Shown here piece after piece: positions 25,559-33,984 of a stretch of DNA of 64,000 bases. The notes under the pieces are model-generated. The model searched no databases and was not told the origin of the DNA. It saw only the letters and a list, made by a program, of their open reading frames with translations. Made by a program: the position numbers and the translations under genes. How positions within the stretch are numbered: the stretch's first letter is position 1; every line of letters begins with the position of its first letter. Source of the stretch: Roseiarcus sp963822215 (GTDB lineage: Bacteria > Pseudomonadota > Alphaproteobacteria > Rhizobiales > Beijerinckiaceae); contig CAWGGX010000010.1 of the NCBI GenBank assembly GCA_963822215.1, positions 682,001 to 746,000 on the forward strand, in the 5' to 3' direction.

Positions 25559-27433
25559 ATGAGCGCCTACTCGACCGCGGAACCTTCAGTCAGCGCGGTG
25601 ACCGCCATCAAGGAAAAGGCCAAGCTGCTGAGCATATACTCAATGATGGCCACGACTGCAGCAGGCTCGGGACATCCAACTTCGTGCATGTCCGCCGCCG
25701 AGCTGGTGGCCGGAGTATTTTTTCACGCGATGAAATTCGATCCGAAGAATGCGAACTCGAATGAAAACGATCGTTTCGTGCTCTCGAAAGGCCATGCTGC
25801 GCCATTGCTCTACGCCGCACTGGCGGAGGCGGGCGTGTTTCCGGTTTCGCGGCTGATGACGCTGCGGCAGTTCACCAGCGAGCTGGAGGGCCACCCGACG
25901 CCCCGGATTCATGGCGTGGATGCCGCGACAGGGTCGTTGGGCCAAGGACTTTCAGTTGGCTCGGGCCTCGCGATCGGCGCGCGGATGGATGGGAGCCCGA
26001 CGCGGGTCTACGTGCTTACCGGCGACGGCGAATTGGCGGAAGGGCAGATCTGGGAAGCCGCCGCATTTGCTGCGCATTACAACCTCGATAACCTGACAGT
26101 GATTGCTGACATCAACCAACTCGGCCAGAGCGAGCCGACGATGTACCAGCACGACATGGAACGCTACCGGCTGAAATTTGAGTCGGAAGGTTTCGCTACG
26201 CAAGTGATTGACGGACATGACGTGGCCGCGGTGCTTGCGGCGCTGGATCGCGCCAAGACGGTGAGGGGGCGGCCGCAGGCTATTGTGGCGCGAACGATCA
26301 AAGGCCACGGCTACAGCCTAGTCGCCGACAAACTGAACTGGCATGGCAAGCCCTTCTCGAAGGAACAGCTTGCCGCCGCGATTGAGGAAAAAGGCGGCGG
26401 TCCGACGGTCCCGCCCGATCCAGGAAAATCGTTCGAGCGAACATCACTGCCGAATCCGCCGGAATTCGCCCCGCCCGCGCCGCCGGACTACACCGGGGAT
26501 GCGAAGGTGGCGACGCGCGAGGCGTATGGCTTCGCGCTGAAGCGCCTGGGAGCTGCGAACCCCCATGTGGTAGCGATATCGGGCGACGTGAAAAACTCGA
26601 CATTTTCGCAAGTATTCGGCGACGCGCACCCGGACCATTTTTGGCAAGGATATATCGCCGAGCAGAACATGGTCAGCGTCGCGGTAGGATTGCAGGCGCG
26701 CGGCAAAACGCCCTTCGCCGACACGTTCGCCTGCTTCCTTTCGCGCGCCTATGACAACGTGCGCATGGCGGCCATCAGCCGCGCGAACATCAACCTATGC
26801 GGGTCTCACTGTGGCGTCTCGATCGGTGAGGACGGTCCATCGCAGATGGCGCTCGAGGATATCGCCATGTTCCGCGCGGTGCACGGCTCGGCTGTTTTCT
26901 ATCCGAGCGACGCCGTCTCGGCGGAGCGCCTGACGGAGACGATGGCCCGGCGGGCGGGCATCAACTACTTGCGCACTTCGCGGCCGAAAATGCCGATTCT
27001 GTATTCGAACGACGAGGAATTCCCAGTTCCGGGTTTCAAAGTGTTGCGCAACAGCGCGGAAGACAAGGCGACCGTGATCGGCGCCGGCGTGACGCTGCAC
27101 GAAGCGCTGAAGGCGGCGGATCAACTGAAGCCAACGGGAGTTGCGATTCGCGTGATCGATCTCTACTGCGTGAAGCCCCTGGACGGCGCGGCGCTGGCCG
27201 CCGAGGTCGGCGCGACGGGTGGGCGGCTGGTGACCGTGGAAGATCATTGGCCGGAGGGCGGATTAGGCGAGGCTGTGTTGCATGCCCTGGTTGGCGGCGC
27301 GGGCGCGGCGCCTGCAAAATTCAAACTGCTGGCTGTGAACGGCCTGCCGCATTCAGGCAAACAGGATGAGCTTGTCGATGCGTTTGGCATTTCTGCGCGA
27401 CACATTGTTGAGGCTGTAAAGGGGCTTTTATAG
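25559..27433 (+). CDS. tkt: Transketolase
   Basis: 624 residues, single chain, close in length to the mammalian-type/TKT-like branch. It moves two-carbon units between sugar phosphates with thiamine diphosphate. Visible landmarks are GSGHPTSCMSAAELV and SKGHAAPLLYAALAEAG (N-terminal substrate and cofactor loops), VLTGDGELAEGQIWEAA (the ThDP-Mg GDG motif), IAEQNMVSVAVGLQARG (catalytic Glu) and VTVEDHWPEGGLGEAV (C-terminal domain). It is followed by a 6-phosphogluconate dehydrogenase gene, suggesting pentose phosphate or ribulose-monophosphate-linked sugar metabolism. Confidence 0.92.
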   Translation: MSAYSTAEPSVSAVTAIKEKAKLLSIYSMMATTAAGSGHPTSCMSAAELVAGVFFHAMKFDPKNANSNENDRFVLSKGHAAPLLYAALAEAGVFPVSRLMTLRQFTSELEGHPTPRIHGVDAATGSLGQGLSVGSGLAIGARMDGSPTRVYVLTGDGELAEGQIWEAAAFAAHYNLDNLTVIADINQLGQSEPTMYQHDMERYRLKFESEGFATQVIDGHDVAAVLAALDRAKTVRGRPQAIVARTIKGHGYSLVADKLNWHGKPFSKEQLAAAIEEKGGGPTVPPDPGKSFERTSLPNPPEFAPPAPPDYTGDAKVATREAYGFALKRLGAANPHVVAISGDVKNSTFSQVFGDAHPDHFWQGYIAEQNMVSVAVGLQARGKTPFADTFACFLSRAYDNVRMAAISRANINLCGSHCGVSIGEDGPSQMALEDIAMFRAVHGSAVFYPSDAVSAERLTETMARRAGINYLRTSRPKMPILYSNDEEFPVPGFKVLRNSAEDKATVIGAGVTLHEALKAADQLKPTGVAIRVIDLYCVKPLDGAALAAEVGATGGRLVTVEDHWPEGGLGEAVLHALVGGAGAAPAKFKLLAVNGLPHSGKQDELVDAFGISARHIVEAVKGLL

Positions 27434-27804
27434 GCGGCGCAAGCGAAGGGGCACGTGGATGAGAGGCGTTGCTACACGAACTGAGGCATCGTCAACTTGA
27501 CCGGTGGTCATAGCGGTGGTCGACCGTGAAGAAGCCGGGGTTCCGAGAAGTAGACTTTCCTTAAAGCGCCGCCGCCACGGTCAAGAGAACGCCAAAATGC
27601 TGAAAGAGCTGCCGCCGGGGTTCCGGCTGAGCGACAACACGAACGCATTCAGGGGCGGGTTCCTGATGTGGCAACACGCCCCGCGGTCCAACAAATCCCT
27701 GTCCGTCGCGTTCGACCCCGCGGTCGCTGCGAAGTCGCGAGCAAAGGTTAGCCCGGAACGATCCTAGCGCGATTCGATCACGCACTTGCCTGAAGGAGGC
27801 GCGC
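27434..27804. other. 370-bp spacer without a convincing gene
   Basis: One frame from about 27598 contains LPPGFRLSDNTNAFRGGF, which has a protein-like look but matches no family I know. It could be a decayed small gene. A ggagg RBS for the next gene is at its end. Confidence 0.3.
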
Positions 27805-28257
27805 ATGCAACTTGGAATGGTCGGTCTAGGCCGAATTGGCGCCAATATGGTGCGCAGGCTCATCAAGCAGGGCCACGAATGCGTAGTCTTCGACATGTCT
27901 ACGAAAGCGGTCGAAGATCTGGTCAAGGAAAAGGCGATCGGCAGCGCTTCGCTGGGTGAGCTTGTCAACGCGCTCGAAAGACCACGGGCCGTCTGGCTGA
28001 TGGTCCCGGCGGCTGTCGTCGACACAACCATCGCCGAAGTGCTGCCGACGCTCGAGCGGGGGGACACCCTGATCGACGGCGGCAATTCCTACTACATTGA
28101 CGATATTCGGCGCGGCAAGCAATTGGCCCCGAGGGGCGTCAACTACGTCGATGTCGGCACGAGCGGCGGCGTCTGGGGCCTCGAACGTGGCTATTGCATG
28201 ATGATCGGCGGACCCGATCAAGCCGTGCAGCGCCTCCACCCGATTTTCAAAGCGCTA
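27805..28257 (+). pseudogene. 6-phosphogluconate dehydrogenase (decarboxylating), truncated by IS630
   Basis: The first ~150 residues are a clear NAD-dependent 6PGDH of the short (about 300-residue) type: Rossmann motif LGMVGLGRIGANMVRRL, WLMVPAAVVDTT, LIDGGNSYYIDD and DVGTSGGVWGLERGYCMMIGG. The reading frame is broken at IFKALE, at a TA dinucleotide that looks like an IS630 target. The C-terminal helical domain, with its dimer contacts and part of the active site, is absent and is not found beyond the following IS21 element. Probably inactive, unless another copy exists elsewhere. Confidence 0.85.
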
Positions 28258-28774
28258 GAGCGGTATCCGAACGGACTGAATTGGTTGGGGGATTCTCGAA
28301 TCGGTTAGTTTCTGATTGATCGTTTCCGCCGCGCGAAGGAGGCGGCGGGAATGGCGCTTTCTGACGATCTTCGCGAACGCGTTGTCAAGGCAGTAGTCGC
28401 CGAGGGCCTGTCGCGCAACGCGGCGGCCAAGCGATTTGGCGTGGGCATCGCCAGCGCGGTGCGCTGGGTGGCGCGCTTCAAGGCCAAGGGTGAGATTTCG
28501 CCCTCGCCGATGGGTGGGGACCGCCGGTCCCAACGGATCGAGTACCATCGGGATTACCTGCTCGGCCTCAATCGCCGCCAGCCGGACCTGACGCTCTTGG
28601 AAATCCAGGAGCGGCTGATCGCCAATTGCGGCGAGCGTTTCTCCTCTTCCGTGATCTGGCGTTTCTTCGACCGCCACGGGATCACTTTTAAAAAACCCGT
28701 CGCCGGCCGCGGCCGTCCTGTGGCGGCAGAAACGGAGCTGATATCCTGACCGTCGGGGAGGAGCGGCCGATAGT
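28258..28774 (+). mobile_element. IS630-family element, 3' truncated
   Basis: Begins after a TA dinucleotide inside the 6PGDH gene (probable left end gagcggtatccgaacgg). It contains only the first transposase frame and ends where the IS21 element starts. No right inverted repeat is present, so the downstream half was lost, probably on IS21 insertion and a later deletion. Confidence 0.65.
28351..28749 (+). pseudogene. IS630-family transposase, first open reading frame only
   Basis: The roughly 115 N-terminal residues contain the helix-turn-helix region (GLSRNAAAKRFGVGIASAVR) and VIWRFFDRHGITFKK, typical of orfA of two-frame IS630 elements. The run tttttaaaaaac near 28690 is the usual frameshift place in this family. 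After it the expected orfB sequence (catalytic DDE domain) is missing. Non-functional. Confidence 0.75.
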
Positions 28775-28981
28775 TGTCAATCGGCGTGCAAAATTGACCC
28801 CCTATCGGCGTCCAAAATTGACCCCCCTTGTGAAGGGCTCGGGCGGTAGCGCTCGCCCCGGCGGAGCTGGTCGGGGTTGCGCAGCCGGGGCGAGCGCGGT
28901 TCGGTGAGGCGCCGGCGAGGTTGGTCGGTCAGTCGCGGCTCTTGAAGCGCCGGCTCTCGCGCCGAGCGGACGTTGCGCGGG

Positions 28982-29293
28982 TCAATCTCGGCCGAAGCCG
29001 CGGGGCGGAACGATTGCCTGGAGTTCAGTGAGGTCGAGGTCGCAGATCGCGTGCAACGCCTCGGCGGTGGCATTGTCCTGTAGGTTCTCTGGCAGAGCTT
29101 CCAGCCAGGCGGCATACTGACCCTGCAACGTGGTCAGCTCGAAGACAGCGTCGCACCAACGCTTGGCGCGACCGCGGTGATCGAGTGGTCGCCGTATCCG
29201 GACTGCCGGTGTCCCAGACGTCCGAGCAGCGCGACAGCGCGCCTGGCGCTCGGCATCGGTCATCGGTCGCTCGCCGATCGGCTTGCGCGGCAT
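28982..29293 (-). CDS. Accessory small protein of the IS21 element
   Basis: 103 residues: MPRKPIGERPMTDAERQARC, then RIRRPLDHRGRAKRWCDAV, ending LDLTELQAIVPPRGFGRD. I recall similar short proteins downstream of istB in related IS21 elements of alphaproteobacteria; the function is unknown. The basic N-terminus suggests nucleic-acid contact. It lies 49 bases after istB on the same strand, inside the element. Confidence 0.6.
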   Translation of the reverse strand: MPRKPIGERPMTDAERQARCRAARTSGTPAVRIRRPLDHRGRAKRWCDAVFELTTLQGQYAAWLEALPENLQDNATAEALHAICDLDLTELQAIVPPRGFGRD

Positions 29294-29342
29294 GGTGCAC
29301 TCCGAAGCGTGACGTCACGAAATCCCGGTCATTAGACAACGC

Positions 29343-30071
29343 TCAGGCGCGGTTCTTGAAGCGCCAGCTCTCGTTGCCGGTCTCGACGATGTCGCAGTGA
29401 TGGGTGAGGCGATCGAGCAGCGCCGTGGTCATCTTGGGATCGCCGAACACGCTCGGCCATTCGCCGAAGGCGAGATTGGTGGTGAGAAGGATCGAGGTGC
29501 GCTCGTAGAGCCGGCTGACGAGGTGAAAGAGAAGCTGGCCGCCGGCCTGGGCGAACGGCAGGTAGCCGAGCTCGTCGAGGACGACGAAGTCCATGCGGGT
29601 GAGATGATCGGCGATGCGGCCCTGGCGCCCAGCGCGCGCCTCGGCCTCGAGCTGGTTGACGAGATCGACGGTGGTGAAGAAGCGCCCGCGGCGTCCGGCG
29701 CGGATGCAGCTTCGCGCAATGGCGATCACTGCGTGCGTCTTGCCGGTTCCGGTTCCGCCGATGAACACGGCGTTGCGCTGCTGGGCGATGAAGCCGCCGC
29801 CGGCGAGATCGCAAACGAGCGCCTCGTTGATCGGCGTGTCCTTGAACACGAAGTCGTCGAGATCCTTGGCGAGCGGCAGCTTGGAGGCCGTGATCTGATA
29901 CTTGATCGACCGCGCCTGCTTCTCCGAGATCTCGGCGCGCAGAAGGTCGCCGACGAAGCGCTGCGGCTCGTGCTGGCGCTTGAGCGCGGTCGCGAGCGTC
30001 TCGTCGTAGGCGGCCTTCATGCCGTAGAGCTTCAGTTCGCCCATCATGTCGAGGACTTCGGTCCGCTCCAT
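29343..30071 (-). CDS. istB: IS21 transposition helper ATPase IstB
   Basis: 242 residues, the standard length of IstB. The N-terminal segment is KLYGMKAAYDETLATALKRQ, the Walker A motif FIGGTGTGKTHAVIAIA, the Walker B region MDFVVLDELGYLPFAQAGG, and the sensor region LTTNLAFGEWPSVFGD. It loads IstA at target DNA. It starts 2 bases after istA ends. Confidence 0.92.
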   Translation of the reverse strand: MERTEVLDMMGELKLYGMKAAYDETLATALKRQHEPQRFVGDLLRAEISEKQARSIKYQITASKLPLAKDLDDFVFKDTPINEALVCDLAGGGFIAQQRNAVFIGGTGTGKTHAVIAIARSCIRAGRRGRFFTTVDLVNQLEAEARAGRQGRIADHLTRMDFVVLDELGYLPFAQAGGQLLFHLVSRLYERTSILLTTNLAFGEWPSVFGDPKMTTALLDRLTHHCDIVETGNESWRFKNRA

Positions 30072-30073
30072 CG

Positions 30074-31570
30074 TCAGGCGCTCCTTAAGGTGTCGTAGCG
30101 GGCGCAGTCGGCGACCGGCGCGTGGCGGAGGCTGAGCGCGGCGGGGGTGTGGATCGGCGGCGCCGGCCCGGGATCGCGCCGCCGCGCCAAGATGTTCAGC
30201 ACGACGTCGGCCGAATGGACGCCCTCGGCGAGCGCCTGGGCGCAGGCGGCCTCGACCGCCGGCAATCCGTCGGAGAGCACCGCGGCGAGAATCTTGACGA
30301 ACTGCCGGTCGCCGTCGTCGGAGCCAGCGAGCTTGCGCTGGATGCGGTCCAGCGCCGCGGGCAGCACCCAGTCCCTGAACGGCGCGCCGTTGCGCAAGGC
30401 GCCGGGCTTGCGCGCTAGGACCGGCACGTAATGCCAGGGATCGTACTCGATCTTGCCGCGGCCGAACGCGCGCGGGTGCTCCGCGACAACCCGCCCGTCC
30501 TGGCGGATGACGATGCGGTCGGCGTAGGCGTGGATGTCGACCGGGCGGCCGACGGCGCTCGCGCTCACCGAATATCGGTTGTTGTCGAACCGCACGAGGC
30601 AGGTCTTCGACACGGAGGCCGGCAGCGCGTGGAATCCGTCGAAGCGGACGCCATAAGGAATGAGCTTCGGACGCTCCTCCTCAAAGACGTCCCAGATCGT
30701 CTGCCCGCTCTGTTCGGGATGGGCGTGCGCCTTGGCCCAGACGACACATTTGTCGACGAGCCAGGCGTTCACCTCGTGGTAGCTCTTGACCCTCAGCCGC
30801 GGCGTGAGGAAGCGCTCGCGCACCAGCCCGACCTGGTTCTCAACCTGGCCTTTCTCCCAACCCGCGGCCGGCGTGCAGGCGACTGGGTCGACGAGGTGAT
30901 GCGAGCACATCTGGAGGAAACGGCGATTGTACTGGCGGTCCTTGCCCACGAAGACCGTCTCTACCGCCGTCTTCATGTTGTCGTAGATTCCACGCCCGCA
31001 GGCGCCCCGAAAGAACGCAAAGGCGCGGTCGTGCGCGTCGAACACCATCTCCCGCGTCTCGCGCGGATAGGCGCGAACGAACATCATGCGGCTGTGGCAG
31101 AGCCGGACGTGGGCGACCTTCACGGTCGTCGTCACCCCGCCGATGACGACGATCTCGTGGCTCCAGTCGAACTGGTAGGCTTCGCCCGGCGCAAACGTCA
31201 GGGGAATGTAGGCTTCCGCCGTCGCGCTCGCGTGCTGCTCGCCCCAGCGCCGCGCATAGCGGCGAACAGCGTCGTAGCCGCCCTCGTAGCCGAGAGGCCG
31301 CAACTCCTCGTAAATGCGGATCAGCGTCAGCCGCTCGCGCGCCGGCGCCTCGGCGTTCGCCGTCAGCAACCGGTCGAGCGCCTCCGTCCACGGCCCGAGC
31401 TTCGGCCGCGGCTGGACCTCGCGGTCATACGAAAACGCCGTCTCCCCCGACCGCAGGATCCGTCGCACCGTATTGCGCGACAGATGCAGGGTCCGCGAGA
31501 TCTCCTTAATCGACTTCCCCTTGCCCAGATGCTCGCGCCGTATCCGACCGATCGTCTCCACAATCAGCAT
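30074..31570 (-). CDS. istA: IS21 transposase IstA
   Basis: About 498 residues from ATG 31570 (an upstream in-frame ATG at 31618 would reach almost to the terminal repeat). N-terminal helix-turn-helix is KSIKEISRTLHLSRNTVRRI. The retroviral-integrase-type core has Asp in AYQFDWSHEIV, Asp in RGIYDNMKTAV and Glu in WEKGQVENQVG, all in place. Intact, so the element may still be active. Confidence 0.9.
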   Translation of the reverse strand: MLIVETIGRIRREHLGKGKSIKEISRTLHLSRNTVRRILRSGETAFSYDREVQPRPKLGPWTEALDRLLTANAEAPARERLTLIRIYEELRPLGYEGGYDAVRRYARRWGEQHASATAEAYIPLTFAPGEAYQFDWSHEIVVIGGVTTTVKVAHVRLCHSRMMFVRAYPRETREMVFDAHDRAFAFFRGACGRGIYDNMKTAVETVFVGKDRQYNRRFLQMCSHHLVDPVACTPAAGWEKGQVENQVGLVRERFLTPRLRVKSYHEVNAWLVDKCVVWAKAHAHPEQSGQTIWDVFEEERPKLIPYGVRFDGFHALPASVSKTCLVRFDNNRYSVSASAVGRPVDIHAYADRIVIRQDGRVVAEHPRAFGRGKIEYDPWHYVPVLARKPGALRNGAPFRDWVLPAALDRIQRKLAGSDDGDRQFVKILAAVLSDGLPAVEAACAQALAEGVHSADVVLNILARRRDPGPAPPIHTPAALSLRHAPVADCARYDTLRSA

Positions 31571-31648
31571 CCCCCACCGCCCGCTTCGCGCCAAAGCAGG
31601 CAGCCGACCAAACCGCAAATCGGGGGGTCAATTTTGCACGCCGAAACA

Positions 31649-31977
31649 CAGGCATGACGCCCACAACCTCGGAATCCCCCCCACCAAGCAAAATCACCCA
31701 AGCGCGCGAAACCAACAATCAATTCAATTGTTCCGACGGGTGTCCTTAGTCCTCCACCGTCGGTTTGTTGAGCTTACAACCTTACGTGCACTCCACGAAC
31801 ATTAATGCACAACCATGCGTGTGCTGAAAATTGATGCAGGCCGGAAGACATAAATGGATTCATGGTTGACAATACCGACTTCCTGTGGCTCAATTCAAAT
31901 ACTTATCAAGTGACGCTTTCGCGCCCCTAAAGGGATATGGCGGCGGTCCACGAAGAGAGTTCAAGCGGGGGGATATT
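31649..31977. other. Low-GC spacer after IS21
   Basis: AT-rich sequence with no recognisable remnant of the 6PGDH or IS630 genes. ATG 31862 starts a 22-codon frame that stops at 31928. A GTG at 31885 opens the frame of the following gene. Confidence 0.35.
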
Positions 31978-32544
31978 ATGGCACAGCGGCGCAATCATTA
32001 TCTTGGCCTTGCTGCGGACTACTCCCGAGTGGGTCTAGTACCTGATGATACTAGGCTTAATCTTATCAAGCTTGCAGAAGACATCATTATTCGCAAGGAA
32101 CCCGTGCTTCCAACGATTGGCCATGACTATGCGACTGATCAAATCGAGGGGGAAAACAAAGAATGGTGGCCAACGCATTGTGAGGCCTTGCGGCAGAGCA
32201 GAGGTGATATACTGACAGCTGAATATAGGGATGATCTTGTCTATTTCTGTCAGGACGGCCCTTACTATGGGATCTCTGAACAGAAGGAACGCGAGAAGCA
32301 CTGGTGGGCTCTGATTGCCCAGCCAGGCGTGACAATGACTTGGCCAATCGTATTATTCTGGGGCGAATTCGTGCACTTTGAGTGGGCTGCGGTGGACACT
32401 GAGACTTATGAGACCATTGCAAAGGGAAGCGTTTGTTGGGTGCGCCGTGGTCACCGCGGAGGCTGTTACTTCAAGAGCGAGCAGCTGACATTCTATCGTG
32501 ACGTCTTTGCTTCGAAGGAATTGTTATCTTTACTAGATAAATAG
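31978..32544 (+). CDS. NTF2/SnoaL-like hypothetical protein
   Basis: 188 residues from ATG 31978, preceded by ggggggat. Starting at GTG 31885 would add 31 residues. The C-terminal two thirds (DDLVYFCQDGPYYG, WWALIAQPGVTMTWPIVLFW, FVHFEWAAVDTETYE, RRGHRGGCYFKSEQLTFYRD) has the look of the cone-shaped SnoaL/NTF2 fold used by many small ligand-binding proteins and isomerases. No catalytic residues can be assigned. Its base composition is clearly AT-richer than its neighbours, suggesting acquisition together with the IS cluster. Confidence 0.6.
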   Translation: MAQRRNHYLGLAADYSRVGLVPDDTRLNLIKLAEDIIIRKEPVLPTIGHDYATDQIEGENKEWWPTHCEALRQSRGDILTAEYRDDLVYFCQDGPYYGISEQKEREKHWWALIAQPGVTMTWPIVLFWGEFVHFEWAAVDTETYETIAKGSVCWVRRGHRGGCYFKSEQLTFYRDVFASKELLSLLDK

Positions 32545-32673
32545 GTGATGCTCGTTCACAACAATTGGGCCGGTGCCCAGAAGGCGGCCTTTCTCAAGCA
32601 GTGGAACTTGACGGAGCCGGGTGAATAGTCTGGGCAGCGGCCCCAACTTCATGTCCATGAAAGGTTCACAGGC

Positions 32674-33309
32674 ATGACTGAGGACGCAATCAAAGGCTTT
32701 TTCGGCGCGCCAGTGAAAGGCCGGATCGGCGTGCTGATCGAAGAGCATTTCGACCAGACTGAGTTCAAGAAGTTCAACGAGTTCTTTCCGAGAAATGGGT
32801 ACCAGGTCGTCTACATGACGCATTTGTGGGGAAACCCATCGCTCTACTTTCGCGGCAATCCAGACGACGGCGTCGTCGATTCCAACGTCACCGTCACCAC
32901 CGAGGTGGGCACAGTGAATGCTGCGGACTACAAAGGGTTCGTGATGATCGGCGCCTACGCAACCGATCGCCTTCGCTATCAGGCCAATCCGCGCAAAGGG
33001 GAGCCCAATATGGCCCCAGCGGTCTCTCTCGCGCGCAGGATCATGGCGACCCCCGGATTGAAGCTCGGCGCGATCTGCCACAGCTTGTGGCTGCTCTGTG
33101 CGGACAAGACGCTGCTGGCCGGCCGTCGGGTCACCTGCGCGCATAACATCATCTGCGACGTCGAAAACGCGGGCGGAGACGTCATATTCGACGGCGACCA
33201 GACGGCTGACCTGATTATCGATGGCGACCTGATCACCGGAAAACACCCCGGCGTCACCGACATGTTCTTGGCGGCGTATCTTGCCGAAATCGAGAAGACG
33301 CATGCCTGA
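32674..33309 (+). CDS. DJ-1/PfpI family protein
   Basis: 211 residues. Opens GRIGVLIEEHFDQTEF, where the glutamate of the DJ-1 site is expected, and has the nucleophile elbow KLGAICHSLWLLCAD (Cys near residue 134). The end LITGKHPGVTDMFLAAYL is typical of the PfpI/protease I branch. Candidate functions are a glyoxalase- or deglycase-like stress role, or an isonitrile-hydratase-like enzyme; sequence alone cannot decide. It stands between an NTF2-like gene and a GMC oxidoreductase relic. Confidence 0.82.
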   Translation: MTEDAIKGFFGAPVKGRIGVLIEEHFDQTEFKKFNEFFPRNGYQVVYMTHLWGNPSLYFRGNPDDGVVDSNVTVTTEVGTVNAADYKGFVMIGAYATDRLRYQANPRKGEPNMAPAVSLARRIMATPGLKLGAICHSLWLLCADKTLLAGRRVTCAHNIICDVENAGGDVIFDGDQTADLIIDGDLITGKHPGVTDMFLAAYLAEIEKTHA

Positions 33310-33370
33310 CCGGCACGTCGAGCAGGGCGCAACGGCTTCGAAGACACGACCCACTTGTGAGAGAGCGATT

Positions 33371-33600
33371 ATGGGGACGGAAGCTTACCGGCCGGTCGTC
33401 ATCGAAAGCGGCTTTGTGGGGCGCCGTCGCCGCGCTTCGACACGGTGAGAAGGGCGTCAAGACCGTCGTTCTCGAACGCGGGCGCAGTTGGACGATCTCC
33501 GCCGCGAACGAAGGCACCTGTTGCACGTACCGGAAGCCGGACGGCCCAAGTTCGCTCCATCGGGAACTGGAGTGGTCCCTGCCGGGGATGGACACAACAG
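33371..33600 (+). pseudogene. GMC oxidoreductase N-terminal relic
   Basis: The frame from ATG 33371 gives MGTEAYRPVVIESGF, then shifts. The next frame continues WGAVAALRHGEKGVKTVVLE, RGRSWTISAANEGTCCTYRK. Together this is the FAD-binding start of cholesterol-oxidase-like GMC enzymes (normally VVIGSGFGGAVAALRLGEKG). The dinucleotide motif itself is damaged and the remaining ~500 residues are missing. The gene was shortened and the MITE now sits just after it. Confidence 0.7.
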
Positions 33601-33676
33601 GGACGAAAGTCGTTGTCGCACTTTCAGTTGTGACCGGAATTCGAACGCCCGCGCCCGCAATATAGGTTAGTCTGGA

Positions 33677-33684
33677 GAACATCC
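33677..33684 (+). repeat. Target-site duplication of the MITE, left
   Basis: gaacatcc, repeated exactly at 33949-33956 on the other side of the element. Eight bases is the length expected for IS1595-family insertions. Confidence 0.85.
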
Positions 33685-33948
33685 CGTGCCTGTCCGGTTA
33701 ACGCCCACACCCACCAGGGCTGGTGATGGTTATCAAACCGGCCATGGAAATCCGCCAGAGCGACGATCTGGGTTTCCCCAGTCAGTCCCAGAGTTTCATG
33801 AGCTTTTTCCGTATGACGCGGCATATGCTGCCTATCTTGATCGCGCGCGTTGGCCTGTCGGCTTTGTCTGGCCATATTGCGGCCAGATCGCTCTGCACGT
33901 GGACGCATCCTACATCTAGGGGCTGTGGGCGTTAACCGGATAGGCACG
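33685..33948 (+). mobile_element. 264-bp IS1595-derived MITE
   Basis: Terminal inverted repeats of about 25 bp with one mismatch (cgtgcctgtccggttaacgc at the left edge) flank 264 bases, bounded by a perfect 8-bp target duplication gaacatcc. Inside, a frame from about 33763 encodes GFPQSVPEFHELFPYDAAYA, AYLDRARWPVGFVWPYCGQ: the N-terminal zinc-ribbon domain of IS1595-type transposases, with Trp-Pro-Tyr replacing one expected cysteine. The DDE domain is deleted. It is therefore a non-autonomous deletion derivative that moved recently enough to keep its target duplication. Confidence 0.88.
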
Positions 33949-33984
33949 GAACATCCGATCAACTGAGAGGATATGGAGTATTAG

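Larger units (their letters stand above)
28775..31648 (-). mobile_element. Complete IS21-family insertion sequence
   Basis: Boundaries are set by inverted ends sharing tcggcgtgcaaaattgaccc (28781-28800 and, reversed, 31625-31644). The left end carries a second, tandem copy (tcggcgtccaaaattgaccc, 28805-28824), the multiple binding sites usual for IS21 ends. It encodes istA, istB and a small third gene. The outermost bases are tgt/aca. No target duplication was recognised. Confidence 0.85.

Noticed and set aside
30431..31657. 408-codon plus-strand frame inside IS21
   Set aside because: Antisense of istA, which has the full catalytic triad.
33624..33962. 112-codon minus-strand frame across the MITE
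   Set aside because: It spans both terminal repeats and has no family motif; the plus strand carries the recognisable IS1595 transposase start.
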